64,000 nucleotides of DNA from Sipunculus nudus (Eukaryota; Annelida; Sipuncula; Golfingiida; Sipunculidae): positions 46,905,840 through 46,969,839 of the forward strand of contig CM049322.1 in NCBI GenBank assembly GCA_026874595.1, read 5' to 3'. Shown here piece after piece: positions 47,581-59,575 of this stretch. Each line of letters starts with the position of its first letter. The stretch's first letter is position 1. Under the pieces are notes generated by a model. That model had not been told where the DNA came from. It saw nothing but the letters and a program-made list of their open reading frames with translations, and ran no database searches. Made by a program: the position numbers and the translations under genes.

Positions 47581-49250
47581 TCTTTAGTCATAATCCTATC
47601 TTCCAAAAGGTGTGCTCAATAGTCCTCGATCTTGGAAAAACGTGTTCTCCGCTGATTTTGTCTTTACGATAACCGAAATATCTTTCGTATGAAACTTAGG
47701 TTAGAAACTGATAGAAACACGCAGGTCTGGACATGATCAAGCCCGATTGTGAGTTCACAATGCATATGGAAAAAATCGAATAAAAACCTCACGTTTAATT
47801 AGCGTTTAATCACGTTAGCTCCGCCCACCTTGGATCAGCTGATAGGTTGTGCATTAAACCAAGAAAGTGTGCTGTTTATACACGCGGAACCTGCACTTCA
47901 GTCACACGTCACACAAGAATTCTAACCGTATTAACTGTATTTAGAACGCAATATTAGATTTAAAGTGTACACAAGAAGGCAGATATTTTTATTTTAATAT
48001 AAAATTCAGAATTTGATAAATATGCGCATGCTTCTGCTCGATACGACCGGTATCAGAACGAATAAGCTGATCTCTCTCATCAGTTATGACATCTCAGCGG
48101 TTTGTTAAAATTGACAACTTGTAGATATTTAGCAGAGCAAGTTTGAAAAAAAACGTGTAACAATAATTGAATTAATTGTTTAATCAATGATGGCGTTGTT
48201 TCAATATAGAAGTAAAATTGACAACGTAAACTTGTTGCTTCCATAAATGTGAATTTTGTTTGATGAGTAAATTTCACAACATGTATCATACTGTTTAATG
48301 AAATTTAATATACAGAAAAAATTACTGAATGACACTGAAATGAAATTTATTATGAAATATCACAAGTATATTGAAGTTGATAGGCCACAAAAATGTGTAA
48401 AAGTAGAACTTAAAGAAAAGAAATGTATGAATGTATGACAATCATTTTATGTTATGAACATTCCAAATCCGTTGTAATGTATAAAAAGATGCGGTTGGCC
48501 ACTATATATATATAGATCTGCAGGTTTTCTGCAATAAACAACTAGTAGATTGCTCCGTGGCATTTCACCAGAGCTTTATAATTATACGGAATGAAGACAA
48601 ATCAAGTATTTTCAGACATTTTACTACTACATAGTTTCAGGCAACATGTTGTTGCACTCATCAGGTAAGGCTGGCTGGCTGAAATGGACTAGGCCATATC
48701 GATATTGGTGTTACATAGATGAGCGAACCTGAATATATATATATATATATCTTAGGCCATAAAAAAATGTTGTTCTAAGGCACCGCCCGCATAAATGTTA
48801 AACCCCTTATCAAACATTTTTATTTTGATTTTCCATAGAAACTTCTCAATTTTGAGCTGCAGCCGCTCGGACATTTCTTTTAAGAAGATAAAATCATATT
48901 CTTTTCTTTGTTATTTAGTGCTGTTACTTGCTTAGCAAACTAAATATGTTATTATACAGCTTTTCCCTTATCATTTGACATATTTTATCGAAACATACCA
49001 ACATTAAATAAAAAAAAAACGCCCAACCGCATTGATTTCTGAAAAGAAGTGCCTAAAAACCATACTTTTTTTTTATTCTGGCCTTACTGGCCTTTTCTAT
49101 CTTATGCAATCAAGTCTGTTGAGTGTGAATGTGCGCCCTGAGGCAAAGATAAAGTCGGGATACGTGAGGACTGGGGTCAAAGGTCATGGTGGGGGAACTG
49201 GTAAGAGGATGTACTGAGAGGAGTTAGTGACAGCACTTAAAGAAGGCTCT
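47581..49250. other. Intergenic, nothing supported
   Basis: AT-rich. A slightly GC-richer part at 47,815-47,930 has no frame. A short AT run lies at 48,732-48,751. Confidence 0.4.
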
Positions 49251-49264
49251 ATGTGTATAAACAC

Positions 49265-49275
49265 GGGGGTCGTCT

Positions 49276-49331
<56 letters not shown>

Positions 49332-49578
49332 GGAAAATATTTACACAGGAAAGTCGGTTCACTGCCGATGAGAATCGAACCAAAGATCTTTCGATTTCCG
49401 TTGCGGCTGCCTTAATTACTTGGATTCGACAGATCCCCAGCCCATCTGTGTATTTTCGCACATTAATAGAAACTAGCAAACTGACGTCATGGTATGACGT
49501 CAATGGCTTACCCACTCCATATATCGGCACGGCGACTTTGCATGCAGTAGGGACATGTGGCCTTAAGTGGTGTGCGGC

Positions 49579-49640
<62 letters not shown>
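49265..49640 (-). mobile_element. tRNA-derived SINE-like unit bounded by AT microsatellites, copy 1
   Basis: On the minus strand the unit reads AAGTAATTAAGGCAGCCG (A-box region) and then GGTTCGATTCT (B box), followed by GTGAACCGACTTTCCTGTGT, TTTCCATC and an AT run (49,325-49,278). Upstream of the tRNA-like part there are about 140 bp more (TGACGTCA, CTAGTTTCTATTAATGTGCG), and then a second AT run (49,586-49,635). It aligns along its length with the opposite-strand copy at 52.8 kb. RNA polymerase III boxes and a tRNA-like body fit a SINE; no poly-A tail is seen. Confidence 0.7.
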
Positions 49641-50149
49641 TGTATGAATAGGCATAATGGTTCATTTTTTTTTTTTTGCTTTTCAAACGGTTGATTACCG
49701 AACATAAAATTTATTTTTCTGCAAACCATGAACGTATATAATGTAGTTAATTCTATGATTCAATTTTCACCGTGAGAAAATCTTCTAGTTTCCAGTATGT
49801 TTATGTAATAAGTTTCGTACATTGAAAAAGTACACCTGTCCAATATGAACAATGTCATCTAATACTTATATTTCTTGTAATTAAATAACACACTCTATAC
49901 AGGGATATGTTGATCATTATATATTACACGGTTTGAGCGGTGTTTTCCTGTTTATGTGTAGTATTTGTATATAGTCATATTGCATATAGATCGGGGTCAG
50001 GGTATATGCTCTATGTTTGCGCAAAATAAAGCAGGTCCTGTCAGGTATGAACATCTCCGGATATTAAGACTGATATTAAGATATTAAGATATTTAGACTG
50101 ATCATTCAACTAACTTTACCTGACAATAAGGATAAAAAATACGGGAATA

Positions 50150-50730
50150 ATATTTCCTTACTGCATATAAAGGTCACACAATAAGTACATGAGGAGTCCT
50201 TTTTGCCTAAACGTCTTCAGATAAACAAATAATTTGGACAAGGGGGTCAGCTGCTCTAAGAGGACATGGTATAAAACTGAACAGAAATGGAGAAAAAGCA
50301 GTCCGATGATCTGCAACAACACTAGTCTTCACGTGCGTGTTCTTCTATTACAAAGATTAATTCAGCATTTTCTTCCCCAAGCCTTCTTTCGAATATTATA
50401 AATGTATTTGTTGTACATGATATTAATTATACCAGACTTCTTCAAGCTCCAGCGCAATGATTCAGATATACTCCTCTGCATGACCAAAAGCATACCGTTT
50501 GCCAGTGTAATACATGTCTTTGACGATACTGGCACAAACTGTGATGAAACAAAAACAATTGCATCCTCTTATTTATCAAGGCTAAACCTGCCAGCATGCA
50601 GGGCCTCTCGTTCAAACAACGATTATGAAATAATGTTTTCATATAGCTTATCTAAGTATAAAAACCTTATTCCTGACGCCTAATATATAAGTATCACGAG
50701 CAGACTGGATACCCTTAGCAGGAAGTTGAT
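50150..50730 (+). repeat. Dispersed block, copy 1 of 3 (others 53.92 and 63.43 kb)
   Basis: TTTGGACAAGGGGG, AGCAGTCCGATGATCTGC, TTCTTCTATTACAAAG, GACCAAAAGCATACCG, GCCAGTGTAATACATGTCT and ATTCCTGACGCCTAATATATAAGTATCAC-like text appear in the same order as in 53,920-54,480. The frame at 50,402-50,683 (MYLLYMILIIPDFFK) is not conserved between copies, so I do not call a gene. Confidence 0.7.
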
Positions 50731-50734
50731 ATTT

Positions 50735-50737
50735 TGC

Positions 50738-50779
<42 letters not shown>

Positions 50780-50780
50780 T

Positions 50781-50832
<52 letters not shown>

Positions 50833-50840
50833 TATATCGT
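50735..50840. repeat. AT / AC microsatellite
   Basis: AT runs on both sides of a short ACACACAC stretch. Confidence 0.95.
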
Positions 50841-50899
50841 CTCGAAAAGGAAGCAGTTTTTCAACTTTGGTTTTGCAAAGAATTCTGTGAACCCGACAA

Positions 50900-52740
50900 G
50901 CATTGTCAGATTAATATAAAGCCTAGATAAGTTAAAAGCCTGAAGAAAGTGTAATGAAAATTAATTACACATGAACGTTAAACTTATCAAACGCAGTATC
51001 CTGATAAAGCCAATGTAAAAAAAAAAAATAACGCGGTTAAAAAAAAACAAAAAAAAAACAAAAAAAAACATGAAATGCAAGGTACCTGGTTTCAAGATTC
51101 TTGTGGACAACTTTAAAACCCCTCGCAGTGATTCCCTGTTAGCTATTAATAAGATTTTCGATGTGTTCCATTACCCTATTACATATTACGATATTTCTTT
51201 AACTCAATTTATTTACCCAGCGAGGTTTTCAAATGCGAACCAAAGTGGTGGCTGGTGGGTTTATTGTTGGTTTGACGTGTTGTGTTTCTGCTTTTGTCTG
51301 GCTGGCCTGATGATCTATTTTTAATAAACGCCTTTTTAATAGAAGTCTACTTTGTTTAGACGACGTGATAAATCACAATATGAAAAAAAAAATAAATACT
51401 TGAACTTCTGTTATAGGAAATATCGTAGTCTACATTTTTATTATTTGATATTGCATGGGTATAGATTATGATCTTCCAAGTTTCCACCAGCTTCGGTAAA
51501 GGGTTTGATATGGGATAAGAATTTGCAATTCCCTCGTGCATAAACGGTATAAATGTGAAATCGGATTAAAGGCATGTTAATTGTACGTGAGCTCCCAAAT
51601 ATATTTATTACCTAGTTTTGAAAATTAAAAGAACATCTAAACTCATGGTTTTAAGTGAAATGTAGTTATAAAAGCCATACAATGCAGTGATTTTTCATGT
51701 TAACAAGCAAGCCGTGTGGTCATTCAAAATGTTCCTTTCAGGATGACGTTTACCTCGCATTTCTTCCCATTTATCAATGCTCATATAAATTTAATGTAGC
51801 TAACATTATATATATATATATAAATATATGGTTTACCTTCCGTATTAAACACGAAGCGTCATTTAAACAATATTTTTTTTTAATTTGGCCCTTATTCAAA
51901 TAGAAGGGTTAGTATGCAGGTAAAGTAATACTAAGCTTAGCAATAACCTGGAAAAATTATTTACATGGACATCCTCCTTCATTAAAACTTATTGAATTTT
52001 TCCTACTTAACAAATATGAATCAGATTATAACAAATCAGTCATAAAATTAAATAAACAAATAAAAAGTAATTTAAAGGTCCAAGACAGGGAAATTCCCTC
52101 ATCAGCACAATAAATGCATTTATGGTTACCCACCATTAAGACTTTTCAATAGAAAGAAATTTTGAAGAATCCATGCAGCTCAGATCAAATGCTGGAGAAT
52201 CCCATATGAGGTCTATGTCCCAAAGAAGGATAACCGGAATCAAACTTTGGATGGTTATATATGGTATTTTACGTAATTAACATATATTATAATAAGAAAT
52301 AGAGTAAACATATATTATATGAAATGTAAGGGTCAGTTAACTGGTTGGTCTGTTAGGGCCAGATCGCAATGGGCAATGACCGCTCTATCTAAAGGGCAAA
52401 TCTCTTGTCCTTTATTTTTCTTTCTCAAGCGGACAACTGTTGCCAAGAGGAGTGTACCTCTCTTAATCTTTAATATATGTTTTCTGCTCTCAAATTATAA
52501 ATGTGGCAAGACTCGTAAAATACGTTTTAGTCGTATTTACATTTAAATGAGGTAACACATATATAGATAGATTGGTTTATTTATTTTTCTGTAACAACAT
52601 TTGGTCTCAATTGTTGAATTTGTGTCAACCTTTGGTCACGACAACTTCTATTGCAATAAAACATCACCTGTAAGGTATATAATGTATTCATAAATGTTAT
52701 ACCTAGCACCTTATTTGAACAGGTTATTATATATTTTTAA
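50900..52740. other. AT-rich stretch, no gene supported
   Basis: An A-rich tract (51,018-51,070) is followed by an open frame 51,070-51,324 with a hydrophobic end (FDVLCFCFCLAGLMIYF), which is too weak to call. The rest has nothing of note beyond short AT runs. Confidence 0.35.
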
Positions 52741-52744
<4 letters not shown>

Positions 52745-52787
<43 letters not shown>

Positions 52788-53011
52788 TAGCCATGCTGAT
52801 GAGAGTATGACGTCATTACCGTGAGTCACTTCGCTAGTTCCTATAAAAGTGTGCTAATACAGAGAGGGGAAGGAAATCCGGAGTAGCCAAGTAATTAAGG
52901 CACCCGACCGGAAATCGGAAGATCGTGGGTCCGATTCCCACCTTCAGTGAACCGTCTTTTCTGTGTTTAATATTTCCATCTACACACACACACACACATA
53001 TATATATATCC

Positions 53012-53052
<41 letters not shown>
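52745..53052 (+). mobile_element. tRNA-derived SINE-like unit bounded by AT microsatellites, copy 2
   Basis: Between AT runs at 52,746-52,784 and 53,003-53,051 lies GGAGTAGCCAAGTAATTAAGG (A-box region) and GGGTCCGATTCCCACC (B box), then GTGAACCGTCTTTTCTGTGT, TTTCCATCT and CA/AT repeats. The 5' part (ATGACGTCA, CTAGTTCCTATAAAAGTGTG) matches copy 1. A tRNA-like cloverleaf is partly readable, but position in a conserved larger unit argues against a functional tRNA gene. Confidence 0.75.
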
Positions 53053-53053
<1 letters not shown>

Positions 53054-53139
53054 CATATATTAAAAGTACAGTGGATTGTAATCATTACTGAAACATAAAT
53101 AAGTCACTTTACACAAAAGGTCGATATCGAATTTATATC

Positions 53140-53400
53140 TAACACTTTATTAACCAAGATCATTGACGGCATCACAGTTTTTATTTATCACTGTACATGT
53201 ATCGCTGTATGACAATTAAAATGCGTCATAGTATCACTGCATTATGATATCATTGCATCGTGGTATCACGGTTTCATTTTATCGCTCTCCCACTGTACCA
53301 AGGTATCATTGTACCGCAGTATCAGAGTTTCACTCTATCACGGTATTATTGTATCACTGTATCAGAGCATCACACTGTTACCCTACCCCTGTAGCAGCCC
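53140..53400. repeat. GTATCA minisatellite, third locus
   Basis: Words of about 15 bp (GTATCACGGTTTCA, GTATCATTGTACCGC, TATCACGGTATTATTGTATC) run from about 53,175 to 53,390, the same family as 1-1,740 and 36,205-36,480. Confidence 0.8.
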
Positions 53401-53919
53401 AACATATTACTAGTTATTTCGTAATATTTACGCATTTATTTATTCAGTAGATGGAATAATAGCTCCGATAATTCCTCCGAGATCAACGTTACAACCTTAC
53501 CAAGTAGATTTTGGGCCTCAATATTTAAGATGCCTCCCAGCAGTGACAGACAATCTAAAAAAACCGTTCTGTAACACTGAAGGAATGCCTAGACCTAAAC
53601 AGTAATGGCATCCTAGGAGAACATCCAAATCTCGGCCTTTTCGTGACACTTCCCCGAACTTCAAGTGTAATGAGAAAACTTACCTAGAAATGTTAACATG
53701 TTAAATTGTTTCCCTACCCGTTAGGTTTGTCAGAAATCATATAAACCATTTCGTAGCCAGTTAGCAAGGCTAGTTTGCTGATCTCAACTCAATCACCAGT
53801 CAGGATGAAATTACAAAACAATGTTACTTACCCGCAGCTGGGACTCTGCATAACAGCCGTTCACACTAAATTGTCAATAACCATGGTAAGTTAAACTAAT
53901 ATATGTTTGTAAGAGATAA

Positions 53920-54480
53920 TACAATAACGTCACAATTATTATTTCCGTGTTCCGTATGAGGGCGAAACAATCAGTAATTAGGGGACAATTCGTCGAAACC
54001 TGAATGATTTGGACAAGGAGGTATATTTACAAATCTCCTACCTCTCGAAGGAGCCAACGTTATTAAAAACAGTCCAAAAATCTGCTACAACAGTAATTTT
54101 CCTCTTGCCTGTTCTTCTTTTACAAAAGGTATTTTTGCTTTTTTCCCAAAGTCCGTGTTCAAATTTTGAACATATTTTGTGGAACATTTATTTATTTTAC
54201 CAGAAAGTTTCAAGAGCCTGTAATATACATTACTGCATAGTAAAAAATACCTTAGGCCAGTGTAATAAATGTCTCTTACCATACTGTCTTAAATTGTGGT
54301 TAGACAAAACAACTCCTCTTAATCGTGGTTAAATAAGTCAGAATGTATGTCCTTTTATTCGGCAAACAAAGATTATTAATTAACGCTATTCCTGCCGCCT
54401 CACGTATAACTATCACCAGCGTACTGTGGTTACTTCTAACAAGACGTATCCTTTGGCAGAAAATATTAACATGCGCCTTT
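53920..54480 (+). repeat. Dispersed block, copy 2 of 3
   Basis: CACAATTATTATTTCCGTG, GGGCGAAACAAT, TGATTTGGACAAGGAGGT, CCAACGTTAT, ACCAGAAAGTTTCAAGAGCC and GGCCAGTGT match 63,437-63,800 closely. The second half matches 50,400-50,700. It could be the 5' region of a tandemly duplicated gene, because a candidate first exon follows at 55,832, but no product is evident here. Confidence 0.75.
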
Positions 54481-55279
54481 AAACATAATTATATATATAT
54501 AATATATATAAATAAATACATTTCCTAACAAATTACTGCTTTGAATATCAGTTCACTCTTCTGAGTATACGTTACTTTTATTGACTTTTGCATTTGTGTT
54601 TCGTGCTTACTGAGATATTGTTTGCATGAACAGGCCTACCGTGTATATGACCTCTGATTATCTGCTTATTAACGTTATTTATTATTGGAAATGGCCTTTG
54701 CAACGATCGAAGTTCCTATATAAATTACTGAACATTTCCGAGAAAAAAATCTTTACACTGTCTCATTTTTAACTGAGGTGATGTTTTGTTCTATTTAATC
54801 TGAAAACAAATTGGACATCCTACTTTGGTATTCTGACATTGCAAATAAATCATAGTAAGAGCTAAATATTTCCATTGCTTCAGACAATGTTTAGGAAATG
54901 TAATTGATAATTAAAAATTTGCAATATGTAGAGCTTGTGACCATATACCTATTGAGCTAACGTGAACATGGAGAACTTCCCCACCGCTACTCGGTGTTGA
55001 TAGCTACATAAGACACCATATAAGAGATTGTATCAAATGATACTTTTTTCTAGTCTTTTAAAGGTCAAAGTGGCCCCTAGTGGCCTAGGCCTAAACACCG
55101 TCCATCTGGACTTTTGTCCGCAAAAGATTATGTATGTAGTCACAGATATTCCTATTTGGCCATCAATTCTCACTATATGAATAATTTATATTCATATATA
55201 CTTATACATGTTCAAAGCAGGGTGATAAACAACTGAAACTTGATAACTCAGTAGTTCAATAGGTCTATAGTAGTTTTTA

Positions 55280-55440
55280 TATCTAACAGTATTAACATTA
55301 ATTCGACTTAAACTAAAGCGCCTGATGGGCCACTCTATATCATGATTCATATTACATACTTATCTGCCTTTTTAGAATGATAATGTACAGTGTTGTCTTC
55401 AGGAATGTGTTCATGAAAAAAGAATATGCTCTTAGGAGAT
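55280..55440. repeat. Dispersed block paired with 62,460-62,590
   Basis: ATATTACATACTTATCTGCC is identical in both, with flanking GCGCC, AGTGTTG and TTCATG words in the same order. Confidence 0.75.
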
Positions 55441-55829
55441 TACACAATAACAACACAGACCTTCATGAATACGGATCATATCTTACTGTGTCGCTACAGA
55501 AAATAGAGGATACAGTGTATAGGTTATGATATATGGCTGAACGATGTTTGTTTATCATATAACTTTACAAGGCACATACTTTATAAAGCCTTAAGATAGT
55601 ATAGTTTTTTTCTTATGGCAATTCATCACCATTGAAAATGTACCTCTTATGCTAACCTGTGTTGAAAAAGTGGAGATATCTATTTTACACATATCATTAA
55701 AGAGCTGAACTAAATAACCCATTTCCCTCATCCTTCAGAACATCTTGATTTGGTAGGTTATAGTTTATGGTGATAGATATCCGTGGTTATGTACAGCAAA
55801 AGGTTTAATAGAGTGTATGCATTTTTTTC

Positions 55830-57290
55830 AGATGCACATTAGCGGAGCTACTGTAAAATATATTTATGCGTATTGTTTTGTTTTACTCTTTCATTGTTAT
55901 AAACTTGTAAGCATGAAAAAAATAAGAAACAGTCCGTCACTAGATGGAAGATACAAGTATGTGCCATGGTATATAGTAAAACGCATGCACTATTTGAAAA
56001 AAAAAATATCAATTAAACTGCGATTCAATAAATTTTCACCTCCTATTTTAACAGGACTAAGTTTTTATGCTGATATATAAAAAAAACTCATGTTTTTATA
56101 CCTGCACTGGTCACATACATTTACTGTGAATGCCAATTGTTCAATGGGTGTTATATATGCCTGGAAAAAATCACATCTAATTTGAAAAGAAGTGTCGTAA
56201 GTTATATGCACATCTGTTTTAAGGAATATAACATGATCACTTTCAATATCGCTTGGTCATATCTTTGTCCAAAAAATGGGCGTATTTTGGTCGGGAGGAA
56301 TATCGGGTAATTTTGCAAAACACACCTTTTACTTGTTTAATTAAATTACTCCTAACTGGACTGCCGCACACTTGAATGATATTTAACTAAAATAAAGAGT
56401 ATTCATGCCAGCACCTTTCTTTCATATTTGGTCTAATTTTACTAACATATTCAAACAGAGGAACAGGTATTCATACAGGTATTCGCACAGTCTCCTGCAA
56501 TGAAATACATAAATGTAAAATTTATCAGATCATAGTGAAAGCGCAATTGACTTAACACATAGACCATATAAATAACAGGTTGTTACCATCAGTGCCTACA
56601 AATGAAATTGTTAAGTTTTTATACATGATTTTTAATGTAATACAATGTATATAATCTTTTGTCATCCTATAAGGATGTAGCATTATACACCAGGCGCTGT
56701 ACGGGAGGTTGTCAGATGTTACGTAGGCCCTATTCGACTATAAGATAACAGAAAATCAATACTAAACATAGTAATCTTGGACCGCACTTGTTGTCACTAA
56801 ATAACCATTATCCGATGAGTGTGTCTATGTATGCCGTGTACAAATATAACTTGGTCTTATTGACAGCTCGGTTAAACCAGAGAGGTTAATAATCATGAAG
56901 ATTTCTTACTTGGAATATGAAAAGTTAACTTATGTCTTTTAATGGTGAAACAAGCGAATAAACACAATGAAACAGCTGATGTAAACAATAATACACGTAA
57001 AGTACGCCAAAATAAATGTGGATACATAAATTGTATATACAGGAAGAGCCGTATCATGAAATTTAAGTTTTTTAAGAATAATTTAAAACATGCTAAAGAA
57101 CAGACCAAGTAGTCGAAGGTATTTAGTATCAAGGAAATAAAATAGTTATGTGTGTGTATCTCGGATTTGTTTTTCGAGAGTTTCACTGCCTGGTGGTGGT
57201 TGTTATCAGTGAGCAATTATATTAATAATGATAAAATGTTTCATTTCTTTTCAGCTGGAGCGCGAATGCAAACCTTCCTGACCTTAAATA
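55830..57290 (+). repeat. Segmental duplication, right copy (partner 3,880-5,500)
   Basis: Same order and orientation as the left copy; the shared blocks are listed there. The right copy keeps its second exon open. Confidence 0.75.
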
Positions 57291-57345
57291 CGGAAGCCCC
57301 TCTCGATGCATTTGTATATGACAGGCATTTGTACATTATAACCAG
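55832..57345 (+). CDS. Two candidate exons of the duplicated gene, right copy
   Basis: Exon A, 55,832-55,906, is an ATG frame with a hydrophobic stretch (YIYAYCFVLLFHCY) ending at CTT|GTAAGC, phase 0. Exon B, 57,255-57,345, lies between the strong acceptor TTTCTTTTCAG and donor CCAG|GTAATA, has entry phase 1 and exit phase 2, and reads ARMQTFLTLNTEAPLDAFVY and on to LYIIT. The phases of A and B do not fit, so an exon is missing or A is not the true partner. Exon B faintly recalls the first strand of a sema/plexin propeller, but this is a guess. Later exons were not found before the LINE at 58.6 kb. Confidence 0.4.
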
Positions 57346-57349
57346 GTAA

Positions 57350-58560
57350 TATAATTGGAAATATATCTCACAAATAATGTAACCGTTTATTGAAATGTCG
57401 TGTTGTTCTTCACATTGACATATAGCCTATGAAGTAAAATAATGTTTCATGTTTCTTTTATGCAATTAAGTTGTTATTGATGTCTATATTCCTTTAATTT
57501 GATAATATTTGTATATGGGAGATTGATAATGGCCAATTAGATCTAGTAACAATATTATAAAATTATAAAACCACGCGTTGTCATAATCATTACATAGCCT
57601 AGTGACTGAATATAAATTTTGCTTTAATCTTTTTGTCAGAAGATTACGCAAGTTCAATTTTACATTTGTATGTTAAAAATTTCCCTTAATTTTTTACGGT
57701 ATTTTGCAATAGTGATGGAAATAATTTAAGTCCATTTATTTCTGAGCTAGGAGTAATTCTTGATAACCTATCTACTTTTAGATCTTCCAATATTTCAGGT
57801 CCCCATTGCATTTTATGTATTAATACAATTCAATATTGAATAAACAAGTCAAGGTCATTTAATAATGACACATAATAGACAAAACATATGGCTCACATAA
57901 CTACAGCTTAAATATTCAGGTACAGAGAACATACTTCTTGCAACATATACACTCCGACTCTTTCATTTGAATGAAGAGAGTTATTTAGAGGAAGAGCTTA
58001 CCTTAATTGATAAGAATTTGATTAAATGATAGCATTCATTGTTAGAAAGAAAAAAATCTTATTTATCATATTATTGTACTAGATTATCGACTAAAATAGT
58101 AAGTGATAACCGGAAGCGTCCGTTCAACAGACGGGAATCTCAACTGAGATTAGCATATATTACAAAATAGCTGTTCTCCTACTTATAACTATAGAATACC
58201 TTAAATATAAGCTTTTTTCGTACAATTCCACTTTGAGGCCCGTTCTTTTCAATAAATGACCCTTTCTAAAACAATTATAATATTAATTAGATATTGCAGG
58301 CATATTGCGGTGTAAACATAGAATAGGCGATAACGTGCAAAAGGAGGATATTTATAAGTGTTGACTTTAAATGCCGCCAGTTGGAGTTGTATCGGTGCTT
58401 GCAATGTTATTCTTATTAATATTTCATTAGCTTTTCATTTGTTGTACCGATTACTCTTTTTTTTCAGTAATCAGAACTGCGCATCGTTAATGTTGACATG
58501 TGGACCAGTTAAACGTTTATAATGGGAAATATTTCCGTTTTTTTTTTTTTTTTATTTTTA
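57350..58560. other. Intergenic or intronic, nothing supported
   Basis: AT-rich non-coding text following the donor at 57,345. A T run lies at 58,536-58,552. Confidence 0.4.
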
Positions 58561-58599
58561 CGAAACTGCTGTTGTTATTGTCCTAAGAAGTGGTCATGT

Positions 58600-59575
58600 G
58601 TATGGTGTGCAGTGCTGTAGTGTAGTGTAGTGTGGCTGCTTTGTCTTCTCGCCTACAGCTGCAGCTGCCATTCAGGTCCACTGACCGAAAAAAAAGGCTG
58701 AGTAAGTCCTTCCTGGTGGTACATAGCTTCCGCTAAGTCAAGATCCTCACAACGCCTCCCAGTGGCTCACCACGGATACTGGGTACCCAGCGGACCCAGG
58801 CTAAACTGAGATGGATCTAGGGGAAACAACCCTGACAAAAATATCGGAGAAGAGCCTCGTATGCAGTTCCTTGTTTAAATTCTGACAGGGTTCCGGCTAC
58901 ACCTGCAATCTGATTCATCTCCAGCCGTCCTGACCACGTATAGCCTCTAGATCCAGATGTACCAGGAAGAAAGAGTACGGATAGTGCAGCACAAGCTATC
59001 CTCACTTAAACTAAGTCACACGCGAGTAATGTTGTGTCAAGCAGTAGTAGAACTGGGAGATCGAAGACGTAGATGAAGATACACCTGAAGCTGCAGCCGG
59101 CTCAGGGCACAGGGTAGTCTTTCACTGACCAAAGCAGCGGTGCACCCCCCCCCCCCCCCCCCCACCACGGCGACTGAGCAGCTCTCTTCAGGAATGCACT
59201 GCTCACCTCTATTGCAGGAGGAAGAGCTGGGTTTACTTCAGCCTGGCCTGTATACCACGGCTGGCGGGAATCCCATTAAGATGTCGAAAGCAAGTGAATA
59301 GAAGAAATGTAACATCACTTTCACTCGCATCGTGCGTACCCTCTGGGACAACCCAGACCGACCTGGCAGACGAACTGCACTTGAAGCACAAGAACTAGGT
59401 TGTTACAATAATGATAGTGCAGCCCTACAAGAAACCAGCCTGGATGAGGAAGGACACCTCAACAAAAATAAAAGAGGCTACATATTCTTCTGGAGCGGAC
59501 GAATTGTTGATGAGCGACGTGAATCAGGAGTCGGTTTAGCCATTTGCTCCCTAGGACCATGAAGTGCTGATAAAA
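58600..59575 (+). mobile_element. LINE A, 5' part with endonuclease domain
   Basis: A GC-richer non-coding leader (CTCACCACGGATACTGGG, CGGACCCAGGCTAAACTGAG, a C run at 59,147-59,163) is followed by a frame with VRTLWDNPDRPGRRTALEAQ, then AALQET and FFWSGR. This is the start of an apurinic-type endonuclease of a non-LTR retrotransposon; intact members have SETR where this has QETS. The frame stops at 59,560, where different LINE sequence begins. The 3' part resumes near 61,480. Confidence 0.75.

Noticed and set aside
49253-49686. ORFs over 130 codons on both strands
   Set aside because: Both ends are YIYI strings from AT runs and the centre is the SINE-like unit.
52870-52960. Functional tRNA gene
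   Set aside because: The A/B boxes are readable, but the sequence sits inside a larger repeated unit with a second diverged copy, so it is read as SINE-derived.
54009-54332. 107-codon ORF as a gene
   Set aside because: The frame is not kept in the related blocks at 50.2 and 63.4 kb.
55832-57345. Complete semaphorin/plexin-like gene
   Set aside because: The two exons do not match in phase and the resemblance covers about 30 residues; only candidate exons are reported.
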